Counted from the first letter of the stretch, positions 5,687 to 11,519 are shown. The stretch is 11,519 bases of DNA from Anaerolineae bacterium (GCA_020848855.1 JADLHH010000522.1:1-11519); one strand, 5' to 3'. Numbers and translations are program-made. Notes: generated by a model from the letters alone, not told the origin.

Positions 5687-7909
5687 TTACGCTTCCGCCG
5701 TCACTTCGTATGCCGTCCCGTCCAGCACCACGATCACCCGGTCGCCCAGCGCGAAGTACTGGCTGAGCGCTGGCTGGCTGTCCAGCAGCGCGAAGTACTC
5801 GTCGCTCAGGAAGGCGACTTTCTGGGTCGTCATCGTGTCCGGCGCGAAGGTCGTATCCGTCCACACGCCGTCCTGCAGGATGAAGGTCTTGTCGCCCACC
5901 GTCTGGATCGGGTTGACGACTTGCGACTGCATCTCGCCGTCAGCGAGGAGCGTGCCGGGCGCGGTCATTGTCGGCATCGCCATCGGCGCCGGTGCTTCGG
6001 CGGCTTGCAGGCTGCCGGCGGCGTCGGCTGCATCGACGGCGGCGGAGCCGGAGAACTGCTGCGACAGGTCGCGCGCGGTGTTGGCGAACGTCTGCATGGC
6101 TTCTTCGCGTCCGGTCTGCGACAGAATATCGTTCTCGTCGATCAGGAAGCTGGTGTAGGGCGTGATGATGCCGTAGCGCACGCTCAGGCTGACGATGCTG
6201 TCGACCAGCTCCGGGTTTTCGCCCTGCAGCCGGATGGTGTTGAGCAGGTCGCCGATGCGCCGCGTCGCCCACAGGCGGGCGATGAACGGCTCGCCGCCCG
6301 CGCGGGCGCGGAATTGCAGGTCGGGGTAGGTGAAGCTCGCCGCCTGCCCGCCGACCATCCCGCTCAGGGTGATGTCGAGATCATCCGCCGAGCCGCGATA
6401 GCGCCCGACAATCGTCAACTGGTTGCCCGCGAACAGGTCGGGCAGCGGCTGCGACGGGTAGATCGAGTCGAGCATCACGCCGTCCACGTGCAGCTCGACG
6501 TTGGTCAGCACCGGTGCGCCGATCTTGTTGTACAGGCTGGCGACCACTTCGTCGATGCGCTCGGTCGGGCGGACGTAAGACGACTGCCCGTGATGATCGC
6601 GCACGACCGCGTCCAGCAGGAAGGTGTCCACGTCGTCGCCGACGCCGAAGGTGAAGATGCTGACGTTGCGCCGGGCGGCAGCGTCCACGTTCTCAAGGAT
6701 CGACTGGGTATCGGTGATCCCCTCGGTCGCCAAGCCGTCGGTCATGAACAGGATAGTCGTCGGGCGCTCGGCGTCGACCATGCCCAGCGCGGTCGTCAGC
6801 GCGCCGTTGATGTCGGTGCCGCCTTCGGCGTACATGCCGTTGATCCAGCTAATCGCTTCGCCCGCCAGCGCGGACGATTCCAGATCGTAGCTGAACACGC
6901 GCCAGCCGGTGCTGAACAGCACCACGTTGAAGCGGTCGGCGGGGTTCAGGTGGTCGAGCACGTAGGCAGCCGCCTCGCGCGCCTGGTTCAACTTGTCGCC
7001 GTCCATGCTGCCGGACTGATCCAGCACGACGATCAGGTCGCGCGGGACGATAGCTTCCTGCGGCGGCTCCAGCGGCGGCTGCACCAGCAGCATGAAGAAG
7101 CCTTCGCCGTCGGCGCTCTCGCGGTAAGTCAGCAGGTTGACGTTGATCGTCTCGCTGGCGATGCCGTAATACAGGCTGAAGTCCTGATCGGCGACGTAAT
7201 TGCTCTGTTCCCAGCCCACGCGGAAGTGATTCGCGGTGTCCATCGCCCGGTTGATCACGATGGCATGGCTGGGCGAATAGATGCTGCTCACCGGGTCGTT
7301 GCTGTCCACCTGCACGCTGATGCTGGCGTCCTCGACCGGGCGCTGGTTCATCAGCCTGGTCACGTCGAACGGGTAGACGTAGTGGATCAAGCCGTTATCG
7401 ACTTCCAGCGCCTGCGTGTACGACAGTTCGATGCGGCGCGTCTCGCCGGGCGGGATGGGGAAAATGTTCGCCTGAACCGCCTGCGTGCCGATGTATTCCA
7501 GCAGCGCCGGGTCGCGGTACTGGCGCACGATGCTGTCGTACACCTCGCGGGCTTCGCGGGCGTCGAGGATTTTCGCTTCAATTGGCTGGTCATTGATGTA
7601 CATGGTCAGGCTGTCGACCGTTGCGCCGAGCGGCAGCGGGAACACCCACGTGCCTTCGACCAGCCCGCCGCCGGTATTCTCGAATTTCATGTCGACGCTG
7701 GTATGGGCGATCTGGTTCTCGATCTCCACATTGACGCGGTGGAAGTCGATCTTCAGCCATTCCGGGTTGGTGAACACGCCGTTGCAGCGCGGCATGATAC
7801 AGTCGGCGTCCAGCGGACAGGGCGCGCACGGCGGGACTTCCTGCGCCATCGCGCCGGAGACCACAAACAGCAGGAGCAGAAGAACAGGAGCTAGTTTCCA
7901 GGCTTTCAT
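5687..7909 (-). CDS. Secreted VIT and VWA domain protein
   Basis: A 740-residue protein with GGAGG (7916-7920) 6 bases before ATG 7909. Residues 1-22 form a signal peptide with a probable AMA cleavage site. A short cysteine cluster follows (C28, C31, C37, C42). Residues about 45-185 are a VIT domain, with the typical AREVYDSIVRQ...LLEYIG stretch at 118-141. Residues about 290-465 are a VWA domain with a complete metal-ion site: DQSGS (D297, S299, S301), Thr365 in GGTD and Asp391 in MTDG. About 550-600 holds the ATRRIGDLL...YGIITPYTSFLIDE region common to bacterial inter-alpha-trypsin-inhibitor-like proteins, then a low-complexity Ala/Pro/Met stretch (625-655) and a final small domain. Relatives act in extracellular adhesion or protein assembly; the partner is unknown. 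No sortase signal or C-terminal membrane anchor is seen, so it is probably released or loosely bound. Confidence 0.9.
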   Translation of the reverse strand: MKAWKLAPVLLLLLFVVSGAMAQEVPPCAPCPLDADCIMPRCNGVFTNPEWLKIDFHRVNVEIENQIAHTSVDMKFENTGGGLVEGTWVFPLPLGATVDSLTMYINDQPIEAKILDAREAREVYDSIVRQYRDPALLEYIGTQAVQANIFPIPPGETRRIELSYTQALEVDNGLIHYVYPFDVTRLMNQRPVEDASISVQVDSNDPVSSIYSPSHAIVINRAMDTANHFRVGWEQSNYVADQDFSLYYGIASETINVNLLTYRESADGEGFFMLLVQPPLEPPQEAIVPRDLIVVLDQSGSMDGDKLNQAREAAAYVLDHLNPADRFNVVLFSTGWRVFSYDLESSALAGEAISWINGMYAEGGTDINGALTTALGMVDAERPTTILFMTDGLATEGITDTQSILENVDAAARRNVSIFTFGVGDDVDTFLLDAVVRDHHGQSSYVRPTERIDEVVASLYNKIGAPVLTNVELHVDGVMLDSIYPSQPLPDLFAGNQLTIVGRYRGSADDLDITLSGMVGGQAASFTYPDLQFRARAGGEPFIARLWATRRIGDLLNTIRLQGENPELVDSIVSLSVRYGIITPYTSFLIDENDILSQTGREEAMQTFANTARDLSQQFSGSAAVDAADAAGSLQAAEAPAPMAMPTMTAPGTLLADGEMQSQVVNPIQTVGDKTFILQDGVWTDTTFAPDTMTTQKVAFLSDEYFALLDSQPALSQYFALGDRVIVVLDGTAYEVTAEA

Positions 7910-7967
7910 TGTTATCCTCCTCTATCTGCCCATAAGACGCTGGTGCTCTGTCGTTTGTTCCAGAAGC

Positions 7968-7996
7968 GAAATAACGAACCGCCAAAGTAGATTCAA
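7968..7996 (-). promoter_or_regulatory. Candidate promoter of the VIT-VWA gene
   Basis: On the minus strand TTGAAT (7991-7996), a 17-base spacer and TATTTC (7968-7973) lie about 60 bases ahead of the start codon. The hexamers match the sigma-70 consensus only in part, so this is tentative. Confidence 0.3.
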
Positions 7997-8029
7997 GTTC
8001 ATCGGTGAAAACGCCGAGCGCCATTCTCT

Positions 8030-8070
8030 GTAGGGGCGCAGCGAGGCAACCGAAGGTTGCACCTGCGCCT
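8030..8070. repeat. GTAGGGGC-type palindrome 4 (degenerate right end)
   Basis: This palindrome starts with GTAGGGGCGCA and has an inner hairpin GCAACC-GAA-GGTTGC (8046-8060). GGCGCA near the left pairs with TGCGCC near the right, but the expected CCCTAC end is replaced by CTG and a T-run (GTTTTTCC from 8071). It lies in the 411-base divergent gap 7910-8320, which otherwise holds no gene. Confidence 0.65.
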
Positions 8071-8083
8071 GTTTTTCCTCCCT

Positions 8084-8165
8084 CTTGGCGTTCTTGGCGT
8101 CTTGGCGGTTCAATCTCTTTTTCTGGTTTTTGACCTGATCTTACTAAGACGCCAGGAACGCCGAG
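8084..8165. repeat. Long imperfect inverted repeat of the TTGGCG(T/G) type
   Basis: CTTGGCGTTCTTGGCGTCTT (8084-8103) and AAGACGCCAGGAACGCCGAG (8146-8165) are complementary over 20 bases with two mismatches that become G-U pairs in RNA; the loop is 42 bases. The left arm itself is a tandem of TTGGCGT units. It lies directly after palindrome 4, upstream of the 69-residue protein gene. It resembles dispersed repeats that I recall from several bacterial genomes, but I cannot confirm this here. Confidence 0.7.
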
Positions 8166-8320
8166 CGTTTTTACCTGATGCCCTGCACGCCGAATCACGG
8201 TACAATCGGAATGACGTGAGCGTGCAAATCGGGAACTGAAATTCCGTGACAGGGCTTTGCCGGGCTTTCGGCAGAACCCCGGTGTGGTTGTCATCCAATT
8301 CTGAGGGGAAAGGGCAGCAC

Positions 8321-8530
8321 ATGAACGAGGAATTTTACCGCCGCCAGGCAGAGATCAATCAGGATCACGAGCGCCAGCGCGTCAACCAGGCGAAGCACTC
8401 GACGCTCGAAACCTATGGGTTGGAACAACAGGAAGCCCACCAGGGACATATCCCCGATCCGAAGGGAGCCGATGTCGTGCCGCCGGAGCCGACGCTCTGG
8501 CAGCGTATCCGCAAGGCGCTCAAGCTCTAG
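8321..8530 (+). CDS. Small charged protein of unknown function
   Basis: A 69-residue protein. ATG 8321 is preferred because AAAGGG (8309-8314) lies 6 bases upstream and the sequence before it does not look coding. The first 45 residues are highly polar (Glu, Gln, Arg, His, Asn) and probably helical. A Pro-rich turn follows (PDPKGADVVPPEP), then a short amphipathic tail, LWQRIRKALKL, that could touch a membrane or a partner. There are no cysteines, signal peptide or known motif. A TACAAT box at 8201-8206 may be the -10 of its promoter, but no -35 is evident. It converges on the FHA gene. It is probably a real gene, judging by the start signal and the abrupt composition, but I cannot name its family. 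Confidence 0.65.
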   Translation: MNEEFYRRQAEINQDHERQRVNQAKHSTLETYGLEQQEAHQGHIPDPKGADVVPPEPTLWQRIRKALKL

Positions 8531-8638
8531 TGTGAGCTACACCCGCCCGCAGCGATATCGTCACGTCGACGCTCCGGTTTCGGCGGCGTATTTGTATTGG
8601 CTCTGCTCAGCCGGGGACGGCGCGACACCCGAATAGGC

Positions 8639-8668
8639 ACACAAAAACACGGCGGGGTCTCCGCCGTG
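8639..8668 (-). terminator. Rho-independent terminator of the FHA gene
   Basis: Read on the minus strand, CACGGCGG-AGACC-CCGCCGTG (8648-8668) is an 8-base perfect stem followed by TTTTTGTGT (8639-8647). It starts about 30 bases after the stop of the FHA gene at 8700. On the + strand the stem is followed by CTTGCTT only, so termination is mainly for the minus strand. Confidence 0.8.
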
Positions 8669-8699
8669 CTTGCTTGATCGGGATAGGGATGCTTCGGCG

Positions 8700-9395
8700 T
8701 CAGGTGGGGATGCGCACGACGATCAGGATCGTGCTGCCGACCTGTATCCGGTCGCCGTGTTCGAGGCTGAACTGCTGCCCTGCTTCCAGCCGAAACCCGT
8801 TGACGAGCGTCCCGTTTCGGCTGCCCAGGTCTTCGATGTACAGGTTCGACCGTTTATCCTCGACGCCGAAGGTGAAGCGGCAGTGTTCGCTGCTCACATA
8901 CTCGTCACACGGCAGGCTGATGTCCACGTCCGCCAGCCGCCCCAGCACGTCGCCGTTCAGCACCGGGATCGGCAGCAGATTGCGCGGCTGCTCCGACGCC
9001 AGCACGTAGCGCAGCGTCTCCTGCTGCTCAGACCCTGGGTGGTGCGGATGGTCTGCGCCCATGCGCAGCGGATGTGTCTCCAGTGTGGGCAGCGCCTGCG
9101 TCTGCGGCGAGGGTGTGATCGACATCATGTCCTGGGGGATACCCAGCCGTTGGCTCTGCGCCACCGTTTGCAGCTTCCGGGCAAGCTGCAGCCCGGCAAC
9201 GCTCAGCTCGAAGGTGTCGCCGTCATCGTAGGCATAGCCCGAATCGACCAGCCAGGCGACTGCCTCGTCGATCTGGTGGCTGCCGGGGCACAGATTTCGC
9301 AGCGATGGAAGGGTGCGCGCGCTTTTCAGGTTGGTTGCCAATAGGTGAAGCAAGACCTGTTGGGTCTCGCCGGGAATGGATGCCACGGTGCTCAT
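8700..9395 (-). CDS. FHA domain protein with N-terminal winged-helix-like domain
   Basis: A 231-residue cytoplasmic protein. ATG 9395 has AGGAGG 9 bases upstream; an earlier in-frame start at 9458 would fall within AT-rich control DNA. Residues about 8-75 (ETQQVLLHLLATNL...VAWLVDSGYAYDDGDTFELS) have the helix-helix-helix-wing look of a winged-helix domain. A flexible linker (about 76-128) is rich in Ser, Thr, Pro, Gln and His. Residues about 138-229 are a forkhead-associated domain with GR (152-153), SSEH (168-171) and GSRNGTLVNG (191-200), the phosphothreonine-binding loops. It should read Ser/Thr-kinase signals, possibly coupled to DNA or protein binding. No kinase gene is nearby. TPSPQTQALPT in the linker could be a phosphorylated self-ligand, which is inference only. 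The gene is monocistronic, with its own terminator. Confidence 0.88.
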   Translation of the reverse strand: MSTVASIPGETQQVLLHLLATNLKSARTLPSLRNLCPGSHQIDEAVAWLVDSGYAYDDGDTFELSVAGLQLARKLQTVAQSQRLGIPQDMMSITPSPQTQALPTLETHPLRMGADHPHHPGSEQQETLRYVLASEQPRNLLPIPVLNGDVLGRLADVDISLPCDEYVSSEHCRFTFGVEDKRSNLYIEDLGSRNGTLVNGFRLEAGQQFSLEHGDRIQVGSTILIVVRIPT

Positions 9396-9584
9396 ATCGT
9401 GCTTCCTCCTGCTTTCTAGCAGAATAGCACGGAAATAGTTGTCAAACAATTTAGACAATTGTGAATAATCTACAATTCACAATTATTCGTTTATGATACA
9501 ATATCGACTCGCTGGAGAACAGGTTGCCCGGTTTCTGCCGGGTTGTGATGGCGATTCAGGAGTAGGCAGTCAGCCGAGTATGGC
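9396..9584. promoter_or_regulatory. AT-rich control region upstream of the FHA gene, with ACAATT repeats
   Basis: The stretch 9421-9510 is far more AT-rich than its surroundings. ACAATT occurs at 9446, 9455, 9472 and 9479. AATTGTGAAT (9457-9466) and ATTCACAATT (9475-9484) form a 10-base inverted repeat with an 8-base spacer. TTGTC (9439-9443) and GACAA (9454-9458) form a second dyad. On the minus strand TTGACA (9440-9445) is a perfect -35, with only a weak -10 (TGCTAG) 18 bases on. On the + strand TACAAT (9497-9502) could be a -10, but no + gene follows. Operator function is inferred. The rest of this gap, 9510-9584, shows only small hairpins such as CCCGG-N6-CCGGG. Confidence 0.55.
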
Positions 9585-10178
9585 TCACGGCTGAAGGATG
9601 AGCAGGCAGAGCAGAGTCAGGCAGCCGCCCAGCGCCACCCCGGCGACCACTTCGGCGAGCGTGTGCCGGCGCAGCTTCAGCCGCGCCGCCCCCACCACCG
9701 GGATCAGCGGCGAGAGCAGCAGCGCCGGTCCCAGCCCGTAGAGCGCGCCGGTCGCCACGACGGCGCAGGTGATGCTCATCGAGTGCATACTGATCTGCCA
9801 GACCAGCGTCACCAGCAGCATCGAGCCGAGCATGATCAGGCTGACGAGCGCGAAAGTCGAAAGCAGCGCCGGCGCGCCCATCAGGCGCAGCATCCCCCAG
9901 GCGATGATCGTGCCGATCAGCGAGACGAGGAACGGGCGAATCCGCTCCTTGCGCACTTCCATGTGCAGGTCGGTGATCTGCCCGCGCCAGACCATGAAGC
10001 CGATGTAGACGGCGGGCAGCAGGCACACGAGCAGCGTGTAGGTGAACGCCCAGGTGAGCGCCTGTTCGGTGCTGGTCGCTTCGTGGAAGGCAATGGGGAA
10101 GGCGAGCGTTCCCCAGATGACCGGCGGGCTGAAGATATCGGAGATGAATCGCGCCCACGAGATGGATCGAAATTGCAA
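9585..10178 (-). CDS. PAP2-superfamily-like integral membrane protein
   Basis: A 197-residue hydrophobic protein with about six membrane segments. The start is TTG 10178, with AGGAG 8 bases upstream; no in-frame ATG lies near the N-terminus. The pattern fits a short PAP2-like family: RKERIRPF (76-83) as the first phosphate-binding loop, SMHS with His132 in place of PSGH, and ARLKLRRHTLAEVVAG (165-180), where Arg166-x5-His172 matches the third motif and Glu176 replaces the usual Asp. Family members remove phosphate from lipid phosphates such as phosphatidate or undecaprenyl diphosphate; activity here is uncertain because the motifs are degenerate. A UbiA-type prenyltransferase was considered but lacks the paired Asp motifs. 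It diverges from the gene at 10284, and its 3' end faces the FHA control region. Confidence 0.68.
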   Translation of the reverse strand: MQFRSISWARFISDIFSPPVIWGTLAFPIAFHEATSTEQALTWAFTYTLLVCLLPAVYIGFMVWRGQITDLHMEVRKERIRPFLVSLIGTIIAWGMLRLMGAPALLSTFALVSLIMLGSMLLVTLVWQISMHSMSITCAVVATGALYGLGPALLLSPLIPVVGAARLKLRRHTLAEVVAGVALGGCLTLLCLLILQP

Positions 10179-10283
10179 CAGCGTCGCTCCTCGGTCACTG
10201 GAAACTTGTCACTCGTTTTCGTGCGCCTTTAGTTTAACATATCTGCTACGGTGACGAATTAACGGTTGTTAAAGGCTGTTTTC

Positions 10284-10880
10284 ATGAACGATCAACTGAG
10301 CGGGCAGCTTGGCTGGGCAATCCCGGCGTATGCTCGCGATCTGCTGTGGCTGACCAGCGAGTCGGGCGCGGCGAAGCTCGAAGGCGCGCGCGGCTTGTTC
10401 ACGCTCGATGCCCCGGCGCCGGTGCTGACGCTGCGCTGGGGCGGTGCGGACGGTCCGGCGCTGGCGCAGCTTCGCTGGCAGGCGGATTCGCTCGACTGGG
10501 ACGGCGTGGTGCGCGTCGGCGGGTATATCGATGCGCTGCACATCACCGAACTGGATGACCTGCCCGCGCCGGTGACGATCCTGCACGTCGGCGGGCAGCC
10601 GCTCAAGCCGGGCGTGAGCGCGTTTCCGGGGCGCGCCGCCCGCCGCGCCGTGCCGTACCCCGTGCCGAGCTTCTTCGATGGCATCGCCGACGACGTGGAC
10701 GAGACGGTCACGACCTGGATGGCGCTGGAAGACAGCCCGACGCTGACGCTGGCGCAGGACGCGCTGGTCAGCAAGCTCCCGGTCTACTGCTTCGGGCGGC
10801 TGGCGGAGCAGGACGCCGGCTGGCACGACCTGTTCGCGCTGCCCATCGCGCTCGAAGGCATGACCCTGTTCGCGCCGTAA
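10284..10880 (+). CDS. Hypothetical protein, 198 residues
   Basis: ATG 10284 is chosen because AAAGG lies 8 bases upstream; a TTG at 10266 would add six residues. There are no signal peptide, membrane segments or known motifs. The protein alternates short beta-like stretches (VLTLRWGG, AQLRWQAD, GVVRVGGYIDALHITELDDLPAPVTILHVGG) with Ala/Pro turns and has a single Cys. An acidic middle part (DGIADDVDETVTTW) is notable. The codon use and strong third-position GC match the neighbours, so it is a real, native gene. It diverges from the PAP2-like gene over an 87- to 105-base gap and converges on the folC-like gene. A TTAAC-GGTT-GTTAA dyad (10259-10272) lies just before the start. I cannot assign a function. 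Confidence 0.75.
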   Translation: MNDQLSGQLGWAIPAYARDLLWLTSESGAAKLEGARGLFTLDAPAPVLTLRWGGADGPALAQLRWQADSLDWDGVVRVGGYIDALHITELDDLPAPVTILHVGGQPLKPGVSAFPGRAARRAVPYPVPSFFDGIADDVDETVTTWMALEDSPTLTLAQDALVSKLPVYCFGRLAEQDAGWHDLFALPIALEGMTLFAP

Positions 10881-10889
10881 ATACTAATC

Positions 10890-10953
10890 AACCACAGAGA
10901 CCGCAGGGGACACAGAGTAAAAACTCTCTGCGGTCTTTGTGGTCTCTGTGGTT
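10890..10953. terminator. CACAGAG-type inverted repeat, possible bidirectional terminator
   Basis: AACCACAGAGACC (10890-10902) and GGTCTCTGTGGTT (10941-10953) form a 13-base perfect outer stem. AGAGT (10914-10918) and ACTCT (10923-10927) form an inner stem around AAAA. The right arm reaches the first base of the folC stop codon, and the left arm begins 10 bases after the stop of the gene at 10880. The arms consist of repeated CACAGAG/CTCTGTG units. No long T-run is present, so termination is inferred from the convergent position. Confidence 0.65.
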
Positions 10954-11519
10954 CAACTTTCGTTTAGTTTCTTCTGATACTCCTCGCCCTCGAAGATGGC
11001 GCGGGTGCGGCGGGCTTCGTCGAGATCGTTCGGCGGCAGCAAGCCGAACGCCTCGCGTGCCGCTGCCGCCATCCGCAGCGACCCGACGATCCCGCACAGC
11101 GTTTCCGGCGCATCCCGCACGCTGTTCAGCGCCTCGTCCAGCGACGGCACAAGCGCCACGCGCGCCTGCTGCGGCTGGAAGCGCGCCAGCAGTTCATCGG
11201 GCGTCAGAGCGCGGTCGCCCGGCGCGCGGGCGTAGACGAAGTGGACGTTCGGCGCGTCAAACACGCTCAGGTAAGCCGCGACATTTTTATCGCGCAGCAT
11301 CCCGACAACCAGCCGGATCGAGTCCGCGCCGCCGAGGAAGCCGCGCAGGTGGCGGGCGGCGGCTGGCGTGTGCCCGCCGTCGATAATTACGATGCGTTCG
11401 TTGAGTGTGATGCGTTCGAGGCGACCGGGTAAAGACCCCCTCACCCCGTGCGAACTTCGTTCGCCCTGCCCCTCTCCCACGTAAACGGGGAGAGGGGCGC
11501 TGCTCCCCTTCTCCCCATC
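10953..11519 (-). CDS. folC: FolC-like folylpolyglutamate/dihydrofolate synthase, C-terminal domain (5' end outside window)
   Basis: The frame ends at TGA 10955-10953 and is open to the window edge. The recognisable part (10953 to about 11434) starts with LPGRLERI, which in FolC joins the ATP-binding domain to the C-terminal Mur-ligase domain. It continues with VIIDGGHTPAAA (DxAHNP box, here with Thr for Asn), VVGMLRDKN (GMLxDKD), ARAPGDRALTPDELL and LCGIVGSLRMAA, as in E. coli FolC. The enzyme adds glutamate to folates in the cytosol. The N-terminal ATP-binding part must lie beyond 11519. Upstream of LPGRLE the frame reads through a GC-rich palindromic repeat without a stop (Gly/Glu/Arg/Ser-rich, unlike FolC). 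An in-frame insertion, a broken gene or an assembly join are all possible. A GTG at 11480 lies inside the repeat and is an unlikely true start. Confidence 0.75.
   Translation of the reverse strand, partial: DGEKGSSAPLPVYVGEGQGERSSHGVRGSLPGRLERITLNERIVIIDGGHTPAAARHLRGFLGGADSIRLVVGMLRDKNVAAYLSVFDAPNVHFVYARAPGDRALTPDELLARFQPQQARVALVPSLDEALNSVRDAPETLCGIVGSLRMAAAAREAFGLLPPNDLDEARRTRAIFEGEEYQKKLNES
11435..11519. repeat. CCCCTCACCCC / CCCTCTCCC palindromic repeat inside the folC frame
   Basis: Two nested hairpins are visible: GCGAAC-TTC-GTTCGC (11450-11464) and GCCCCTCTCCC (11468-11478) with GGGAGAGGGGC (11488-11498). Blocks of CCCCTC and CCCCTTCTCCCC continue to the window end. This is typical of dispersed GC-rich repeats that are normally intergenic. 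The right boundary is not seen. Confidence 0.7.

Noticed and set aside
5642..7894. A 750-codon open frame on the + strand opposite the VIT-VWA gene
   Set aside because: It is antisense to a protein with a signal peptide, VIT and VWA motifs. Its translation is a His/Arg/Val/Asp-rich shadow typical of GC-rich DNA, and it has no ribosome binding site.
9663..10232. A 189-codon + strand frame opposite the PAP2-like gene
   Set aside because: It is extremely Arg/Gln/His-rich and lies antisense to a membrane protein with good hydrophobic segments.

Overview
The window looks like chromosomal DNA from a high-GC bacterium of the Chloroflexota, probably Anaerolineae-like. This is an inference. It rests on the GC-rich codon use, a class A penicillin-binding protein with a proline linker and an Ig-like tail, a secreted VIT/VWA protein, and many short palindromic repeats between genes. 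There is no rRNA, tRNA, CRISPR array, transposase or phage gene. Both ends cut through genes.

Layout. 1-1287: 3' part of a penicillin-binding protein (+). It converges on a secreted TAP-like alpha/beta hydrolase (-, 1411-2868), with a palindrome between them. From 3047 a compact + strand cluster runs to 5575: an MntA-type nucleotidyltransferase, a HepT-type HEPN toxin that carries a one-base frameshift, a MoaB/MogA-type molybdenum cofactor protein, a polytopic membrane protein and a short-chain dehydrogenase. Every junction in this cluster is an overlap or a 5-base gap, so it reads as one operon. It converges, across two more palindromes, on a secreted 740-residue VIT-VWA protein (-, 5687-7909).

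A 411-base divergent gap (7910-8320) holds a degenerate GTAGGGGC hairpin and a long imperfect hairpin. It leads to a 69-residue charged protein (+, 8321-8530). This converges on a winged-helix-like plus FHA protein (-, 8700-9395), which has a clear rho-independent terminator and an AT-rich, repeat-rich upstream region. A PAP2-like membrane protein (-, 9585-10178) diverges from an unrecognised 198-residue protein (+, 10284-10880). The latter converges on the C-terminal domain of a FolC-like ligase (-, 10953-window end), whose reading frame runs through a palindromic repeat just before the recognised domain.

The most notable points are four. First, the type VII toxin-antitoxin pair has a toxin gene that becomes a perfect HepT when one G is restored. 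Second, there is a family of palindromes with constant GTAGGGGC ends and unrelated self-complementary cores. Third, a palindromic repeat lies in frame within folC. Fourth, there is an array of ACAATT repeats upstream of the FHA gene. I see no clearly new multi-gene defence or biosynthetic system.
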